Source of the DNA: an uncultured Anaerolineae bacterium
GTDB taxonomy: Bacteria > Chloroflexota > Anaerolineae > Anaerolineales > Villigracilaceae
Direction of reading: 5' to 3'
NCBI GenBank assembly: GCA_903854805.1
Contig: CAINXK010000127.1
Span: forward strand, 11,798-75,797
Length of the DNA: 64,000 nucleotides
Shown piece by piece: positions 23,418 to 32,220 of this stretch. The position numbers were made by a program, and so were the translations under genes. The notes beneath the pieces are model-generated. The model did no database searches and was not told the origin of the DNA. It saw only the letters and a list, made by a program, of their open reading frames with translations. Numbering within the stretch: the stretch's first letter is position 1; every line of letters starts with the position of its first letter.

Positions 23418-24818
23418 TTATTTTCGGGATGGTTTCTTTTTGGCACCAACATAAGCGGGTGCGATGATCGAGACAAGATTGCAGATCCGCTCATCACGCA
23501 TCCTGGTGAAAATACGTGTATCAATATCATTTAGCAAATCCACCGCAACCGTAATGATAGTTGGCAGTTCACGGTTATATCTATAATTCAAGAGCTGGTA
23601 CAGCTTTTCTTTGGCCCATGGCGTGGTCGATTGCGAACCGAGATCATCCAGTACCAGCAAAGGAGCAACACGAACTTCATCGAAACGGCGGTCATAACTT
23701 ACGCCCGAATTTGGGCTGAAAGCAGCCCGCAGATGATCCAGGAGATCAGGTACCATAACAAACAAAGGCGGATCGCCCTGCACGGCAAGTTGATTCGCAA
23801 TGGCAGCTGCCAGATGCGTCTTGCCACAACCATACGGTCCAGTAAAGACCAGCCAACCTTGCGGTTTTCTGGCAAACGCATTGGCTTCTTTGAGTGCTTT
23901 TTCAAGCGATTTGAATTGGTCGGCAGGAAGGCCCTCATTGATACGACTCTCAAAGGTAGCAAAAGTCCGATTTGAAAGCAAATCGAGGGACGAAAGTTCC
24001 GAATGCCCAACCTCAATCATCGGTCGGCGATAATCTGGGACAGAGATCTTAACGGTTGTGATCAGTGCTGGATCCTGTAAACGCGAACGGATTCGTGCTT
24101 CGATCTCATCCATCGCGAGATTGGTGGTCACCACCAGCGGCAATTTATTGATATATCGAAAATTGATGATCTGGAAAAGTTTTTCCTGGGCCCACCCGGT
24201 GGCATTTTGGGTGCCAAAATCATCAAGCACTAGCAATTCAGCATTCCGGATTTGCTCAAAACGCTCTTCAAAGGTTGTATCGGGGTTGTCGTAGGCAAAT
24301 CGCAGGGTATCTAACAGATCCGGGACAGTCAGAAACAAGGTTGGCACACCCATCTGTACAGCATAGTTGGCGATAGCGGCTGCAAGGTGGGTTTTTCCGC
24401 TACCATAACCTCCTTGCAACAAAAGCCAACCATTCAAAGATGTCGCATATTGGCGGGCATGGTTAAAGGCTAATTCCAGCGATTGAACTTGTTTTTCGCC
24501 CAATCCCATACGTCCACGCGAATTAAAGGATTCGAAAGTCAGCTCCTTCAGTTCGTCCAAGCGGCTGATCGAGAACAGGCGGCTACGCACCTGTTCAGTC
24601 ACGGATTTGCGGCGGCAATCGCAAATGATCGCTTTGCCAAATTCTGGATGACCAACCGGCAAGTCTCGGCGCAAATAGCCCAGCCCTCCGCATAAGGGGC
24701 AATTGACAGCTCCCAGCATTCCAGGGTCAGCGTTTTCGGTTGAGGAATTCTTCGACTTTGCGGGTGACGTCACTCCCGCTACGCGCTTCAGTGTCTCGTC
24801 TATTCTGCTTCTTGGCAC
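23418..24818 (-). CDS. Tandem two-domain DnaC-like AAA+ ATPase (helicase-loader type)
   Basis: 466 aa. An N-terminal zinc-finger-like segment has Cys40, Cys43, Cys66 and Cys68. Two homologous DnaC/DnaI-type AAA+ domains follow: the first with Walker A GGYGSGKT (136-143) and Walker B LLVLDDFG (195-202), the second with GPYGCGKT (327-334) and LLVLDDLG (387-394). Both begin with the same W-L(L/V) strand and share T-HLAAAIAN and VPDLLD. Known DnaC/DnaI loaders have one AAA+ domain, so this is an internal duplication. The GTG at 24818 is supported by AAGGAGG six bases upstream and puts the first 92 bases inside the preceding DnaD-like gene. With DnaD-like and DnaB genes upstream, loading of the replicative helicase is the likely job. 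Confidence 0.88.
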   Translation of the reverse strand: MPRSRIDETLKRVAGVTSPAKSKNSSTENADPGMLGAVNCPLCGGLGYLRRDLPVGHPEFGKAIICDCRRKSVTEQVRSRLFSISRLDELKELTFESFNSRGRMGLGEKQVQSLELAFNHARQYATSLNGWLLLQGGYGSGKTHLAAAIANYAVQMGVPTLFLTVPDLLDTLRFAYDNPDTTFEERFEQIRNAELLVLDDFGTQNATGWAQEKLFQIINFRYINKLPLVVTTNLAMDEIEARIRSRLQDPALITTVKISVPDYRRPMIEVGHSELSSLDLLSNRTFATFESRINEGLPADQFKSLEKALKEANAFARKPQGWLVFTGPYGCGKTHLAAAIANQLAVQGDPPLFVMVPDLLDHLRAAFSPNSGVSYDRRFDEVRVAPLLVLDDLGSQSTTPWAKEKLYQLLNYRYNRELPTIITVAVDLLNDIDTRIFTRMRDERICNLVSIIAPAYVGAKKKPSRK

Positions 24819-25395
24819 GGCCTTCCTCCTTCCAGCGACGCAAAATCGCGTCGATATACTTCCAATTACGCTTATTCAGTTTCACCGATTGCTCGATGGC
24901 ATCAGCGATCCATTCCGGCGCATACGTTTTCTCTGCGTCTTTCAACGCTTCCGCAATCAGCGGGGTTAACGGACCAATATTTTCTTCATACAACTTGAAC
25001 ACATTTGGAATTTCACGAGGCGGTTGCGATGGCACTACTGAAGCCCGCCAATCGCCCTTCCGCATAGCATCGGCAGATGCACGCCCGCGCGGAGAATTCA
25101 GAAAATAAAAACCACCGTCAGGGTTTTCGATCCTGATCAAGGTCCCGCGATGAACCGCCTTTTGCAACCCTGAATCCAACCCATCTGCTGTCAAAGCATT
25201 CATGAAATTATCATCTTCAGCAATCTCGCTACGACATATCTGACGAAAAGCGCCTTCGATATGCTCGATACGCCACAGTACGTAGAGGGTCAGCTTCAGT
25301 TCATTCAGATCGTCGATCTCCCCCAACAACCTGAAGAGAGCATCTGGCACGGGAGTGAATGTCTCGGACGAGTTAAAGCCTTCAAAAGGGGTCAT
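24727..25395 (-). CDS. DnaD-like replication protein
   Basis: 222 aa. The C-terminal third (FKLYEENIGPLTPLI, then WIADAIEQSVKLNKRNWKYI and AILRRWKEEG) is a DnaD/DnaB2 domain, which in Firmicutes helps remodel DNA and load the helicase at origins or restart sites. The N-terminal part is a probable winged-helix region. The ATG at 25395 has AGGAG ten bases upstream and lies 13 bases after the dnaB stop. The tail is basic. Its 3' end overlaps the DnaC-like gene by 92 bases, so the two proteins are read from the same DNA in different frames there. Confidence 0.82.
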   Translation of the reverse strand: MTPFEGFNSSETFTPVPDALFRLLGEIDDLNELKLTLYVLWRIEHIEGAFRQICRSEIAEDDNFMNALTADGLDSGLQKAVHRGTLIRIENPDGGFYFLNSPRGRASADAMRKGDWRASVVPSQPPREIPNVFKLYEENIGPLTPLIAEALKDAEKTYAPEWIADAIEQSVKLNKRNWKYIDAILRRWKEEGRAKKQNRRDTEARSGSDVTRKVEEFLNRKR

Positions 25396-25408
25396 GGGCG
25401 AATAGCTC

Positions 25409-26785
25409 CTATACTCCAGAGAAGTCGACCTTGCGGGTAGCGGCATTTTCAAATTTCGTCAAATTATTACGGAAAATCAAATCCACCTGACCGACCGGGC
25501 CATTTCGATGCTTTGCGATCTTAAGATGGGTGACATTCGCCATGGTAGGGTCTTTCTCGTCTCGATAAATAAACATGACGATATCAGCATCCTGTTCGAG
25601 CGATCCTGATTCTCGTAAATCTGAAAGCTGCGGCTCCTTATCCGCGCGTTGCTCAACAGCACGCGAAAGTTGAGCAGCAGCCATTAGCGGCACGTTTAAC
25701 TCGCGGGCCAGCTGCTTAAGCGAGCGAGAGATGTATGAGACTTCCTGAACACGATTATCGTTACGCGTTTCGGATGACATAAGCTGCAAATAATCTAGAA
25801 TTACCAGATCTATCCCATATTCCATGTGCAGGCGACGGCACTTCGTACGCAATTGCAAGGGGGTCAACGCTGGGGTATCGTCCAGATAAATACGGGTATC
25901 GCCAAGCACCTCAATGGCATGGTTAAAAACAGGCCAATCATCATCAGTGAGCTTTCCAGAGCGTAAACGCTGCGAATCGATGCCAGTCTGTTGAGCAATC
26001 AAACGCTGTACCACCTGCTCATTGGACATTTCCAGCGAAAAAACAGCCACGCGCTTTTTGTGAATAAGAGCAGCATTATGCACCATGGTCAACATAAGCG
26101 CCGTTTTACCCATGCCTGGGCGACCGGCTGTAATCAGTAAATCAGATGGCTGTAACCCGCCAAGCATCTTATCCAGATCGGTGAAACCAGTCGGCACACC
26201 CACGATTTCATCAGCACGCCGGGCCAATTCGTCAACATGGTCATAATAAGCCGAGAGCACATCGCGAATGGGAATAATGTCGTGGCGCATTTTTCGCTCG
26301 CCGACATTAAAAATTGCTTTTTCAGCCTCGCCCATGACCGTGTCAATCGCTTCCTTCTCATCATAAGCAAGAGTAGCGATATTATTGGCTGCGGTCAGCA
26401 GTTTGCGGCGAATGGAAGTTGCTTCAACAATCTTGCCATAGGCCTCTGCATGTAAAGTGGTTGGCACCTGGTTCAACAGAGCAGTCAGATACGCGGGACC
26501 ACCAATCTCTTCCAACCGGCCCATGTCTTCGAGTTCTTCACTGACCGTGAGACTATCCACCGGCACACGGCGTTCCTGAAGACGAACGAAAGCGTCCCAG
26601 ATAAATCGAAGACGATGAATGTAAAAATCATCGGACTGGAGGAATTGAGCCAGATCGTAATAGACTTCCGGGTTGATCAACACAGCACCGATGACGGCTT
26701 CTTCGGCCTCACGACTGTGCGGTAAGCCGGATGTGTTCGTCTTTTCTTCCACGTAAGGAACTTCGTGAGGATCCAAATCAGGCAT
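25409..26785 (-). CDS. dnaB: Replicative DNA helicase
   Basis: 458 aa from the ATG at 26785 (a GTG lies three codons upstream; neither has a good Shine-Dalgarno). N-terminal DnaB domain (SREAEEAVIGAVLINPEVYY) and C-terminal RecA-like motor with Walker A in GRPGMGKT, Walker B (LVILDYLQLM) and the arginine-finger region (ESGSLEQDADIVMFIYRDE). The protein forms a hexamer that unwinds DNA at the fork. No intein is present and the length is normal. It heads a dnaB - dnaD-like - dnaC-like order that matches the functional order helicase/loader. Confidence 0.95.
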   Translation of the reverse strand: MPDLDPHEVPYVEEKTNTSGLPHSREAEEAVIGAVLINPEVYYDLAQFLQSDDFYIHRLRFIWDAFVRLQERRVPVDSLTVSEELEDMGRLEEIGGPAYLTALLNQVPTTLHAEAYGKIVEATSIRRKLLTAANNIATLAYDEKEAIDTVMGEAEKAIFNVGERKMRHDIIPIRDVLSAYYDHVDELARRADEIVGVPTGFTDLDKMLGGLQPSDLLITAGRPGMGKTALMLTMVHNAALIHKKRVAVFSLEMSNEQVVQRLIAQQTGIDSQRLRSGKLTDDDWPVFNHAIEVLGDTRIYLDDTPALTPLQLRTKCRRLHMEYGIDLVILDYLQLMSSETRNDNRVQEVSYISRSLKQLARELNVPLMAAAQLSRAVEQRADKEPQLSDLRESGSLEQDADIVMFIYRDEKDPTMANVTHLKIAKHRNGPVGQVDLIFRNNLTKFENAATRKVDFSGV

Positions 26786-26970
26786 AAATAGCACTCATAG
26801 TTGAGAAACTTGCTGGATAACAGAGATCATACAAAGCTGAGGCATTCTGGTGGCATGTTTGCCATCCCTTTTTGCTATTGACCGTCTATATCCACCCGGC
26901 AGACATCTGGATGGTGCCCAGAAAAGCAGAAGGTCGGCAAAAAAAGGATGCTCCGTGACATTTTTGGGAT

Positions 26971-27013
26971 AAAAAAAGGACACGCCCGATTTTTTTGTAC
27001 TTCGTCGTGTCCT
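26971..27013 (-). terminator. Rho-independent terminator of the BFN gene
   Basis: On the minus strand an 8-bp stem (27013-27006 with 26984-26977) with a 21-base loop is followed by a run of seven T. It lies about 20 bases after the stop of the DUF151 gene. Confidence 0.6.
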
Positions 27014-27033
27014 GTGTAATCATCAATACAATG

Positions 27034-27660
27034 CTACTTCGTTTCAGGCTTGTCTGGATCGTCTGGCTCGCTCGGCGGAGTATCAGTATCAAGCTTACTC
27101 AGGAAGTCTTCAAAAATCGAGAGCCTCCCAATTTCTTCAACACTGCTAGCCGGTTTGGATGGAGCCGGTGCGCTGGGGGAAACAGACTGCGTGGACTGGG
27201 AAACATCGTTGATGGCAGCAGACTGAGGCGGTTTGTGAGAGCGCAAATCCTGCTCAGGGGAAATACCAGCAGTGGTCATAACTGCCGGATCGACAAGGAT
27301 CGGCACATGGGCACGAACAGCGAGCGCGATTGCATCTGATGGGCGCGAATCTATGTTAATGGTCTGACCATCTGCTTCGGCAACAATGTTGCCATAGAAG
27401 ATATCTTCTCGCAAGGCAACTATCTCAACTCGCTTAATATGGGCGCCGAAAGTCGTAAATAGATTTTTAAGCAGGTCGTGGGTCAATGGCCGCACGATTT
27501 CGATCTCATTGAGTGCAACAGTAATTGATTCGGCTTCATAGGGCCCAACCCAGATGGGGAGATATCGATCGTTATTGGCATCCCGCAGAACAACCAGCCG
27601 TTGGGGTGACATAAGACTGACACGAACACTATCGATTGTAACTTCAACCATTTCAGACAT
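27034..27660 (-). CDS. Bifunctional nuclease (BFN/DUF151) domain protein
   Basis: 208 aa from the ATG at 27660, which has CAGGAG five bases upstream. Residues ~1-130 form the DUF151 domain (YLPIWVGPYEAESI, then RPSDAIALAVRAHVPI). Members show RNase/DNase activity in plants and occur widely in bacteria with unknown role. The last ~70 residues are a Pro/Ser-rich acidic tail. It stands alone between two terminator-like structures, upstream of dnaB. Confidence 0.85.
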   Translation of the reverse strand: MSEMVEVTIDSVRVSLMSPQRLVVLRDANNDRYLPIWVGPYEAESITVALNEIEIVRPLTHDLLKNLFTTFGAHIKRVEIVALREDIFYGNIVAEADGQTINIDSRPSDAIALAVRAHVPILVDPAVMTTAGISPEQDLRSHKPPQSAAINDVSQSTQSVSPSAPAPSKPASSVEEIGRLSIFEDFLSKLDTDTPPSEPDDPDKPETK

Positions 27661-27853
27661 AAGCACTCCTGTAAGGTACAACCTATTTTACTGCGTCTTG
27701 AGTAAAATTGCGAACTTTATGGTTGTGATAGCCTGGTTTTCTTATATTCCTATTATGCCACCACGCATCGGTAACATTCCACAGTTACCGGCTGCCCAAT
27801 AATCCCCACCCAGGCCTAAGACCCTGGCTATCTCCATTTTCAGGCAGACTACC

Positions 27854-27881
27854 TTGATGAGAAACAAACCTATCTCATCAA
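27854..27881. promoter_or_regulatory. Inverted repeat upstream of the cydDC-like genes
   Basis: TTGATGAGA (27854-27862) and TCTCATCAA (27873-27881) form a 9-bp inverted repeat with a 10-base spacer, ending 52 bases before the TATAAT box. Its size suits an operator dimer site; the regulator is unknown. Confidence 0.35.
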
Positions 27882-27933
27882 ACACTCAATTAAACCCAGC
27901 CTATGGCTCGGGATTTTGCAAGCATTCGTCACT

Positions 27934-27939
27934 TATAAT
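27934..27939 (+). promoter_or_regulatory. -10 element of the cydDC-like operon
   Basis: Consensus TATAAT ending six bases before the ATG at 27946. No good -35 is seen at normal spacing, so an activator or the upstream inverted repeat may matter. The layout suggests a leaderless message. Confidence 0.45.
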
Positions 27940-27945
27940 AAATGC

Positions 27946-29742
27946 ATGTTCTCCCGCCGCCTGATTGCCCTAGCATGTTCATCTGGACTCGCTCTTACGC
28001 TGACCATTTTTTTTGGATGGACTGGCGGTTTGTTGACCATCTTGCAAGCCTGGTACCTGGCCACCATCATCAATCAAGTATTTCTCCACGGAGTCACCCG
28101 GGATATGCTTGGCCCAGCGCTGTATATTTTATTGGTAGTCATTATTTGCAGGGCATTAAGCATTTGGGCAACGGAAGTCAGCGCAAATGCAGTAGCCCAA
28201 CGGGTCAAGACGGATTTACGGGAGCGATTACTAAATCACCTGACTGCCCTGGGCCCTGCTTTTACCCAGGGTGAGCGCACCGGAGAACTGGCAGTTGCTG
28301 CCGTAGAAGGCGTTGAAGCCCTGGATGCCTATTTCAACCAGTATCTGCCACAGCTGGTGCTGGCAGCATCCATTCCTCTGACTATTCTATTTCTGATTTT
28401 CCCGATCGATTTTCTAACCGGAATTGTATTCCTACTCACAGCTCCGCTCGTACCATTCTTTATGATCCTGATTGGTAAATCCGCCGAAACTTTGACGGGA
28501 CGCCAATATGCCAGCTTGAGCCGGCTCTCGGCTCATTTTTTCGATGTGCTGCAGGGATTGACCACATTGAAAGCACTTGGCCAGGCCAAAAGTCAGGCCA
28601 AGGTTATCGCAGAAGTAAGTGAACGTTACCGCGAAATGACTATGAAGGTCTTGCAGGTTACATTTCTTTCGGCATTGGCTCTGGAATTACTGACCACGCT
28701 TAGCACTGCCATCGTGGCGGTTGAAATCGGTCTTCGCCTGTTGTATGGCAAACTTGAATTCCTGCCGGCCCTGTTTATTCTGGTGATTGCCCCAGACTTC
28801 TATATGCCACTGCGACAGCTGGGACTCAAGTATCATTCCGGCATGTCTGGCTCAACAGCCTCGATGCGGATTTTCGAGATTCTGGATAGACCGCTGCCCA
28901 ACATTACCATCGTTAGTGAAAACCGCGGAACAGGACATGACATCTCATCAACAACTGATATCCACTTCGAGATCAGCTTTGAAAGAGTCACATACCAATA
29001 TTCCGAGCGCAATACACCAGCCATTCAGAATACATCTTTCCAGATTCCAGACGGGCAACTGACAGCATTAGTGGGAGCATCCGGCGCCGGGAAGAGTACC
29101 ATAGCCAGCCTGTTGCTTCGTTTTATCGAACCGAGCTCAGGGCAGATTCTGGTGAATAAACAGAATTTGAGCGCCATACCAATCGATGAATGGCGAAAGC
29201 AAGTAGCCTGGGTACCACAAAGTCCGTATCTTTTTCATGACAGTCTGGGTGCCAACCTGAGGCTGGCCAAACCGGAAGCCCACGATGATGAATTGGTGCG
29301 CGCCTGTGAACAGGCCGGCTTGATGGATTTCATCACAACCCTGCCCAAAGGTTTCGAGAGCATGATTGGGGAACGCGGAGCACGGCTAAGTGGTGGTCAG
29401 GCACAGCGCCTGGCACTGGCACGTGCTTTCCTAAAAGATGCTGCCTTCCTTTTATTGGATGAACCGACATCCAGCCTCGATCCGGGTCTCGAAGCTGATT
29501 TACGCAGCTCTTTACAGCGATTACTGCAAGGACGAACTGCACTGGTCATTGCCCACCGCCTTTCAACCGTTTATCAAGCTGACCAAATTCTTTTTCTGGA
29601 GGCCGGACAGGTGGTGGAATCTGGTGGACACACTGAATTGATGGCGCGCAAAGGCGTTTATGCTGCACTGGTAACCGCCGCCAGCCAACAGCCGGCACCA
29701 TCCGAGACTGATTTAGGTTACCGCGGATCGGAGATTGCATGA
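27946..29742 (+). CDS. cydD: CydD-like ABC transporter, membrane-ATPase fusion
   Basis: 598 aa from the ATG at 27946; an in-frame start at 27916 lies upstream of the TATAAT and is rejected. The N-terminal ~310 residues are a six-helix ABC exporter domain; the C-terminal part has Walker A GASGAGKST, signature LSGGQ and Walker B FLLLDEPTSSLD. CydDC exports cysteine/glutathione to the extracytoplasmic side and is needed for cytochrome bd assembly. The assignment rests on its close pairing with a second exporter half of matching type; cydAB is not in the window, so a different thiol or peptide substrate remains possible. Stop and next start overlap (ATGA). Confidence 0.75.
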   Translation: MFSRRLIALACSSGLALTLTIFFGWTGGLLTILQAWYLATIINQVFLHGVTRDMLGPALYILLVVIICRALSIWATEVSANAVAQRVKTDLRERLLNHLTALGPAFTQGERTGELAVAAVEGVEALDAYFNQYLPQLVLAASIPLTILFLIFPIDFLTGIVFLLTAPLVPFFMILIGKSAETLTGRQYASLSRLSAHFFDVLQGLTTLKALGQAKSQAKVIAEVSERYREMTMKVLQVTFLSALALELLTTLSTAIVAVEIGLRLLYGKLEFLPALFILVIAPDFYMPLRQLGLKYHSGMSGSTASMRIFEILDRPLPNITIVSENRGTGHDISSTTDIHFEISFERVTYQYSERNTPAIQNTSFQIPDGQLTALVGASGAGKSTIASLLLRFIEPSSGQILVNKQNLSAIPIDEWRKQVAWVPQSPYLFHDSLGANLRLAKPEAHDDELVRACEQAGLMDFITTLPKGFESMIGERGARLSGGQAQRLALARAFLKDAAFLLLDEPTSSLDPGLEADLRSSLQRLLQGRTALVIAHRLSTVYQADQILFLEAGQVVESGGHTELMARKGVYAALVTAASQQPAPSETDLGYRGSEIA

Positions 29743-31454
29743 AAACTTTCCGCCGCCTGCTCAGCTTTGTTTTGCCCTTCTGGCCGCAAATCATGCTCTC
29801 CACCTTGTTAGGCACCTTGACAATCGGCGCAACCATCAGCCTGATGTCAACATCGGCCTACCTGATTTCGATGGCTGCGCTGCACCCTTCGATCGCAGAA
29901 GTGAGTCTGGCGATAGTGGGTGTACGCTTTTTTGGCATCTCTCGCGGGGTTTTTCGTTATTTGGAAAGGCTGGCATCACACTCACTGACCTTCAAGGTTT
30001 TGGCCAGGTTGCGTGTCTGGTTTTACCAGGCCATCGAACCGCTAGCCCCGGCCCGCTTGGTGACATCTCACTCTGGGGATATATTAAACCGGGTAATATC
30101 AGATGTGGAGACTCTGGATAATTTATTTGTCAGGGTGTTAGCACCGCCTCTGGTTGCAATCGTGGTCGTGCTTGGAATGGCACTCTTTATGGGAGCATTC
30201 GCCCCATTGCTCGCGTTGGTATTGACAGTCTTTTTACTGGCGATCGGATTAGGGCTGACTGCTTTGTCTTTTAGACTAAACCAAAAACCTGGACGATTAC
30301 TTACCGAGGAGCGCGCCAGATTACGTGCTGATCTTGTGGATATAGTACAGGGACTGCCTGACCTTGTGGCGTTTGGTCAGGTCAGAACCTGGTTGGAAAA
30401 AATAAAGAATACAGGCGCGCGCTTTGGAGCAGTGCAAACACGCATGGCTCGCTTAGGCGGGATCCAATCCGGGTTAAACAGCCTGTTAGCTGGAACAGGG
30501 ATATGGGTTTTGCTGTACTTGTCCATTCCGATGGTCAACGATGGCAGCCTCAAGGGTGTATACGTGGCAGTCATCGTTCTGGGTGCGATGGCCAGTTTCG
30601 AGGCGGTTCAGAACCTCCCTCAGGCTGCCCAACTACTGGAGGCCAATCTACAATCCGCGCGCAGGTTATTCGAAATCGCCGATAATACCCCAGCAGTGCT
30701 CGAACCTGCCCAGGCCCTGCCCAAGCCAGCGTCTGCAGACTTGCGTGTGCGCGGTTTAACATTTTCTTATGATACAGAGAAAGTGTTGGAAGAAATCGAC
30801 TTTGACCTGCCAGCCGGCAAGAAAATGGCCATCATTGGTCCCAGTGGGGCTGGGAAATCCACAATTGTCAACTTGTTAATGCGGTTCTGGGAGTTCAACA
30901 CAGGCGAGATCACACTTGCCGGACAAGATATCCGGTGCTATACCCCGGTAGACGCGCGCCGGATGTTCAGCCTGGTAAGCCAGGGGACATATCTATTCAA
31001 CGCCAGTCTGAAAGAGAATCTGCGGTTGGCACGTCCGTGGGCTAGCGATATAGAAATAGAAGCTGCCTGTAAACAAGCAGAACTACATGATTTTATTAGC
31101 AGCCTGCCCAAAGGATATGAAACGCTGGTGGGCGAACGCGGGGTGCAATTCTCAGGTGGAGAACGACAGCGTGTGGCAATCGCGCGCGCGCTATTAAAGG
31201 ATGCGCCACTTTTCATTTTCGATGAGCCCACTGCCAACCTGGACGTCTCCACCGAAAGGCGCCTGGTGGAAACCTTACAACGTGTGCCTGGTGGCAAATC
31301 AGTGCTGTGGATTACGCACCGGCTCGTAGGGCTGGAAAAGATGGACGAAATACTGGTGCTGGATAAAAGTCACATCGTTGAACGTGGTACACACGCTGGG
31401 CTGCTCAGACAGAATGGATTGTATTCAAGGTTGTGGGGATTGCAGTTTTTCTAA
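29739..31454 (+). CDS. cydC: CydC-like ABC transporter, membrane-ATPase fusion
   Basis: 571 aa, starting inside the last codons of the cydD-like gene (4-base overlap), which suggests coupled translation of two halves of a heterodimer. Exporter membrane domain to about residue 320 (typical MSTSAYLISMAALHPS and RYLERLASH motifs of CydC), then Walker A GPSGAGKST, signature FSGGERQ and Walker B LFIFDEPTANLD. It would pair with CydD to move thiols across the membrane for cytochrome bd maturation and redox balance. Confidence 0.78.
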   Translation: MKTFRRLLSFVLPFWPQIMLSTLLGTLTIGATISLMSTSAYLISMAALHPSIAEVSLAIVGVRFFGISRGVFRYLERLASHSLTFKVLARLRVWFYQAIEPLAPARLVTSHSGDILNRVISDVETLDNLFVRVLAPPLVAIVVVLGMALFMGAFAPLLALVLTVFLLAIGLGLTALSFRLNQKPGRLLTEERARLRADLVDIVQGLPDLVAFGQVRTWLEKIKNTGARFGAVQTRMARLGGIQSGLNSLLAGTGIWVLLYLSIPMVNDGSLKGVYVAVIVLGAMASFEAVQNLPQAAQLLEANLQSARRLFEIADNTPAVLEPAQALPKPASADLRVRGLTFSYDTEKVLEEIDFDLPAGKKMAIIGPSGAGKSTIVNLLMRFWEFNTGEITLAGQDIRCYTPVDARRMFSLVSQGTYLFNASLKENLRLARPWASDIEIEAACKQAELHDFISSLPKGYETLVGERGVQFSGGERQRVAIARALLKDAPLFIFDEPTANLDVSTERRLVETLQRVPGGKSVLWITHRLVGLEKMDEILVLDKSHIVERGTHAGLLRQNGLYSRLWGLQFF

Positions 31455-31608
31455 ACCTGAATAAAAGCACACCCTGGGTGCGGATTGCACTTTGGCAGCT
31501 AAATGCCGAAATTTCCCCCACAAAAAATAGCGCTGAAACAAGCATATTCTCAATCGTTCGCGAGCTATGTACTTTCCAAAGCTAGCGGCTCAACAATCAG
31601 ACTGATCT

Positions 31609-31635
31609 AAAGGGCACGCCCCCACCGTGCCCTTT
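31609..31635 (+). terminator. Terminator-like hairpin after cydC
   Basis: Perfect 10-bp stem (31609-31618 with 31626-31635), 7-base loop, followed by a T/C-rich stretch, 155 bases after the cydC stop. Confidence 0.5.
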
Positions 31636-31764
31636 ATTCCATTTCCCCTCTCACCAGTAACATTCACGCCATCCCTACCACGGAAAAAAGATGCTCATTC
31701 ATCGTTAATATCGATAATGATTAGGTAGATTTCTAGTAAAACATATTCGAACAGGTTGTTTTTG

Positions 31765-31803
31765 TAGTTGTTTGGGACGATGTTCTCTCGTCCCAAACAA
31801 CTA
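31765..31803. repeat. Long perfect inverted repeat in the cydC-downstream gap
   Basis: 16-bp perfect stem (31765-31780 with 31788-31803), 7-base loop. No T-run follows on either strand. It lies in a ~510-base gap (31455-31966) in which I see no gene. Confidence 0.5.
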
Positions 31804-31966
31804 TCTCAGTGAAACCCAGTGATTTTATGACCGTTTTCAGGTTCTCCGGCATGCCGTCACGCAAGCGAACGAACGGCCAAGGTTTGGCGTGCAGGTGGCG
31901 CGCTTGCCATGGGTAAATTCTAGTTAAGAATTCTCCTGGGTGTCTGATGCATAATTATTGAACATT

Positions 31967-32068
31967 TCAGCGCAACATTGGCCGGGAGAGCGAAATTCCT
32001 GTGATCATTCCGATAATGAAAGTTACCAGGACGATGATTAGTACGGCTTCTGGGGTGAGGCTGATCAT
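31967..32068 (-). CDS. Small single-pass membrane protein (33 aa)
   Basis: Starts at the ATG at 32068, preceded by AAGGAG with a six-base spacer, an excellent ribosome-binding site. After a short polar start (MISLTPEA) about 20 hydrophobic residues (VLIIVLVTFIIGMITGI) form one membrane helix, ending in a short basic tail (SRPMLR). A longer in-frame extension exists upstream but lacks a ribosome-binding site. It lies downstream of a LuxR-type regulator gene, separated by a terminator. No family is recognised. Confidence 0.5.
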   Translation of the reverse strand: MISLTPEAVLIIVLVTFIIGMITGISLSRPMLR

Positions 32069-32175
32069 GGTGAACTCCTTTCCGTAGGATCGCTGATCAT
32101 GGTGTGCGTTGCAGGCTTCTTCTTCAATCTTATTAAACCATTTTCCGCAAATAAACACCTGCCTTTTGAAACGAC

Positions 32176-32200
32176 AAAAGGCCCTAAGACAGGGCCTTTT
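32176..32200 (-). terminator. Bidirectional terminator after the regulator gene
   Basis: 10-bp perfect stem (32176-32185 with 32191-32200), 5-base loop, with A-run and T-run at the two ends, 20 bases beyond the stop of the minus-strand regulator gene. Confidence 0.7.
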
Positions 32201-32220
32201 GGATGGGATCAGTCTACAGA

